Of a stretch of DNA of 64,000 nt, positions 63,124 through 64,000 are shown piece by piece. Position 1 is the stretch's first letter; each line of letters begins with the position of its first letter. Under the pieces are notes generated by a model, which was not told where the DNA came from, did not search any database, and saw only the letters and a list, made by a program, of their open reading frames with translations. The position numbers and the translations under genes are program-made. Source of the stretch: Myroides albus (GTDB lineage: Bacteria > Bacteroidota > Bacteroidia > Flavobacteriales > Flavobacteriaceae); the NCBI RefSeq assembly GCF_009711045.1, contig NZ_WMJX01000007.1, positions 1 to 64,000 on the forward strand, written 5' to 3'.

Positions 63124-64000
63124 TTATTTATAACTACGAGTTACCAATTTAATGTTTTCATAAACTAAGTCTTCTTTATGAAGAACAGCTTCTCTTGGGT
63201 TACCTTTGTATTCCCAAGCAGCAACATACGCAAAGTTTTCATCATCACGTTTTGCTTCTCCATCCTCAGTTTGGTGTTCTTCACGGAAGTGACCTCCACA
63301 AGACTCTTCACGGTGTAAAGCATCTTTAGCGAATAATTCACCTAATTCTAAGAAGTCAGCTACTCTTAAAGCTTTCTCTAACTCTTGGTTAAAACTTTCT
63401 GCAGTACCTGAAACTTTCACATTTTTGTAGAAATCTTCTCTCAATTCAGCGATCTCGTCCATTGCTTCAGTTAAACCTTTAGCATTACGAGCCATACCAA
63501 CTTTATCCCACATAATCTTACCTAATTTCTTGTGGAAGTGGTCTACTGAATGCGTTCCTTTATTGTTCATTAAATGATCAATAATGTCGCGTACATTCTT
63601 TTCAGCAGCAGCAAATTCTGGTAAATCTGTTGGAATAGCTCCTGTACGGATGTCATTAGCTAAATAATCTCCGATAGTATAAGGAAGTACAAAGTAACCG
63701 TCAGCCAAACCTTGCATTAATGCAGAAGCTCCTAAACGGTTTGCTCCGTGGTCAGAGAAGTTTGCCTCACCTAAGATATAACATCCTTCAATAGTAGACA
63801 TTAAGTTGTAATCCACCCATAATCCACCCATTGTATAGTGAACAGCAGGATAAATCATCATTGGAGTAGTATATGGATCCTCATCTACGATCTTCTCATA
63901 CATTTGGAATAAGTTACCATATTTATTCTCTACAACGTCTTTACCTAATTTGTAAACTAACTTAGCATCATTTTCATCTAAGTGTTGGATACGAGCTTGC
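63124..64000 (-). CDS. sdhA: Succinate dehydrogenase flavoprotein subunit (C-terminal part)
   Basis: The frame continues beyond the window edge at 64000, so this is a 3' fragment of the gene (about 292 residues shown). [41 protein letters not shown] (here cited by its parts [27 protein letters not shown]) is the FAD- and substrate-binding block of SdhA/FrdA. The C-terminal [33 protein letters not shown] (part: [12 protein letters not shown]) is typical of the Bacteroidetes type with a separate subunit. It oxidises succinate to fumarate and is upstream of sdhB. Confidence 0.94.
   Translation of the reverse strand, partial: QARIQHLDENDAKLVYKLGKDVVENKYGNLFQMYEKIVDEDPYTTPMMIYPAVHYTMGGLWVDYNLMSTIEGCYILGEANFSDHGANRLGASALMQGLADGYFVLPYTIGDYLANDIRTGAIPTDLPEFAAAEKNVRDIIDHLMNNKGTHSVDHFHKKLGKIMWDKVGMARNAKGLTEAMDEIAELREDFYKNVKVSGTAESFNQELEKALRVADFLELGELFAKDALHREESCGGHFREEHQTEDGEAKRDDENFAYVAAWEYKGNPREAVLHKEDLVYENIKLVTRSYK

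Overview
The window looks like a stretch of a low-GC Bacteroidetes chromosome, most likely a Flavobacteriaceae member close to Myroides. Supporting evidence is gldB-gldC, a type IX secretion sorting domain, many lipoproteins with a late lipobox, Bacteroidetes-type promoters (TAnnTTTG at -7, TTTG about 20 nt upstream), short 5' leaders, and a subclass B1 metallo-beta-lactamase resembling the MUS/TUS enzymes. The genus is an inference. No phage, IS element, CRISPR array or rRNA operon was found.

Layout. 0-3 kb: a beta-helix-like lipoprotein, a tiny secreted protein that is little more than a T9SS sorting domain, and a LuxE-type acyl transferase. 3-10 kb: gldB-gldC, nadE, dnaG (zinc-ligand-free), a long-chain prenyl diphosphate synthase and rlmN. 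10-18 kb: a decayed SWIM-gene copy, an SDR enzyme, a full SWIM protein, an MFS exporter, class I fumarase and a cytochrome c lipoprotein. 18.3-19 kb: an AT-rich, DnaA-box-dense intergenic region that I propose as a replication origin candidate. 19.5-28.7 kb: nearly the whole heme pathway, with hemA-hemC-hemD-hemE-orf-hemF-hemB on the minus strand and, divergently, an AraC regulator-hemH-hemJ-histidine kinase on the plus strand. 31 kb: two identical tRNA-Gln genes. 31.6-40 kb: a GT117/DUF2723 membrane protein, thiL and a three-gene biotin-dependent acyl-CoA carboxylase operon. 41-48 kb: a DUF2625-SUKH pair and a heavy-metal RND efflux operon whose pump is fused to its own outer-membrane channel. 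49.7-53 kb: a Tat-exported aminotransferase-like protein, the metallo-beta-lactamase and glyS. 54-64 kb: yceI, aspA, a comF-like gene, an Ig-like lipoprotein, an omega-amidase, a potassium channel and sdhB-sdhA (cut by the window edge).

How the genes fit together. HemA, B, C, D, E, F, J and H would take glutamyl-tRNA to protoheme by the oxygen-dependent coproporphyrinogen route with HemJ as the protoporphyrinogen oxidase; only HemL is missing here. Heme use is represented locally by the cytochrome c. Fumarase, SdhAB and AspA meet at fumarate. Gene strands are mostly minus from 5.8 to 26 kb and mostly plus from 26 to 53 kb, loosely consistent with divergent replication from the 18-26 kb region.

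Most interesting non-coding signals: the DnaA-box cluster at 18.5-18.9 kb; a dispersed element of 11-bp-phased repeats with copies at 17.65 and 54.1 kb; a REP-like double palindrome between hemB and hemF; a Fur-family-like operator before the AraC-hemH operon; and intrinsic terminators with no obvious parent gene at 17.4 and 49.6 kb.
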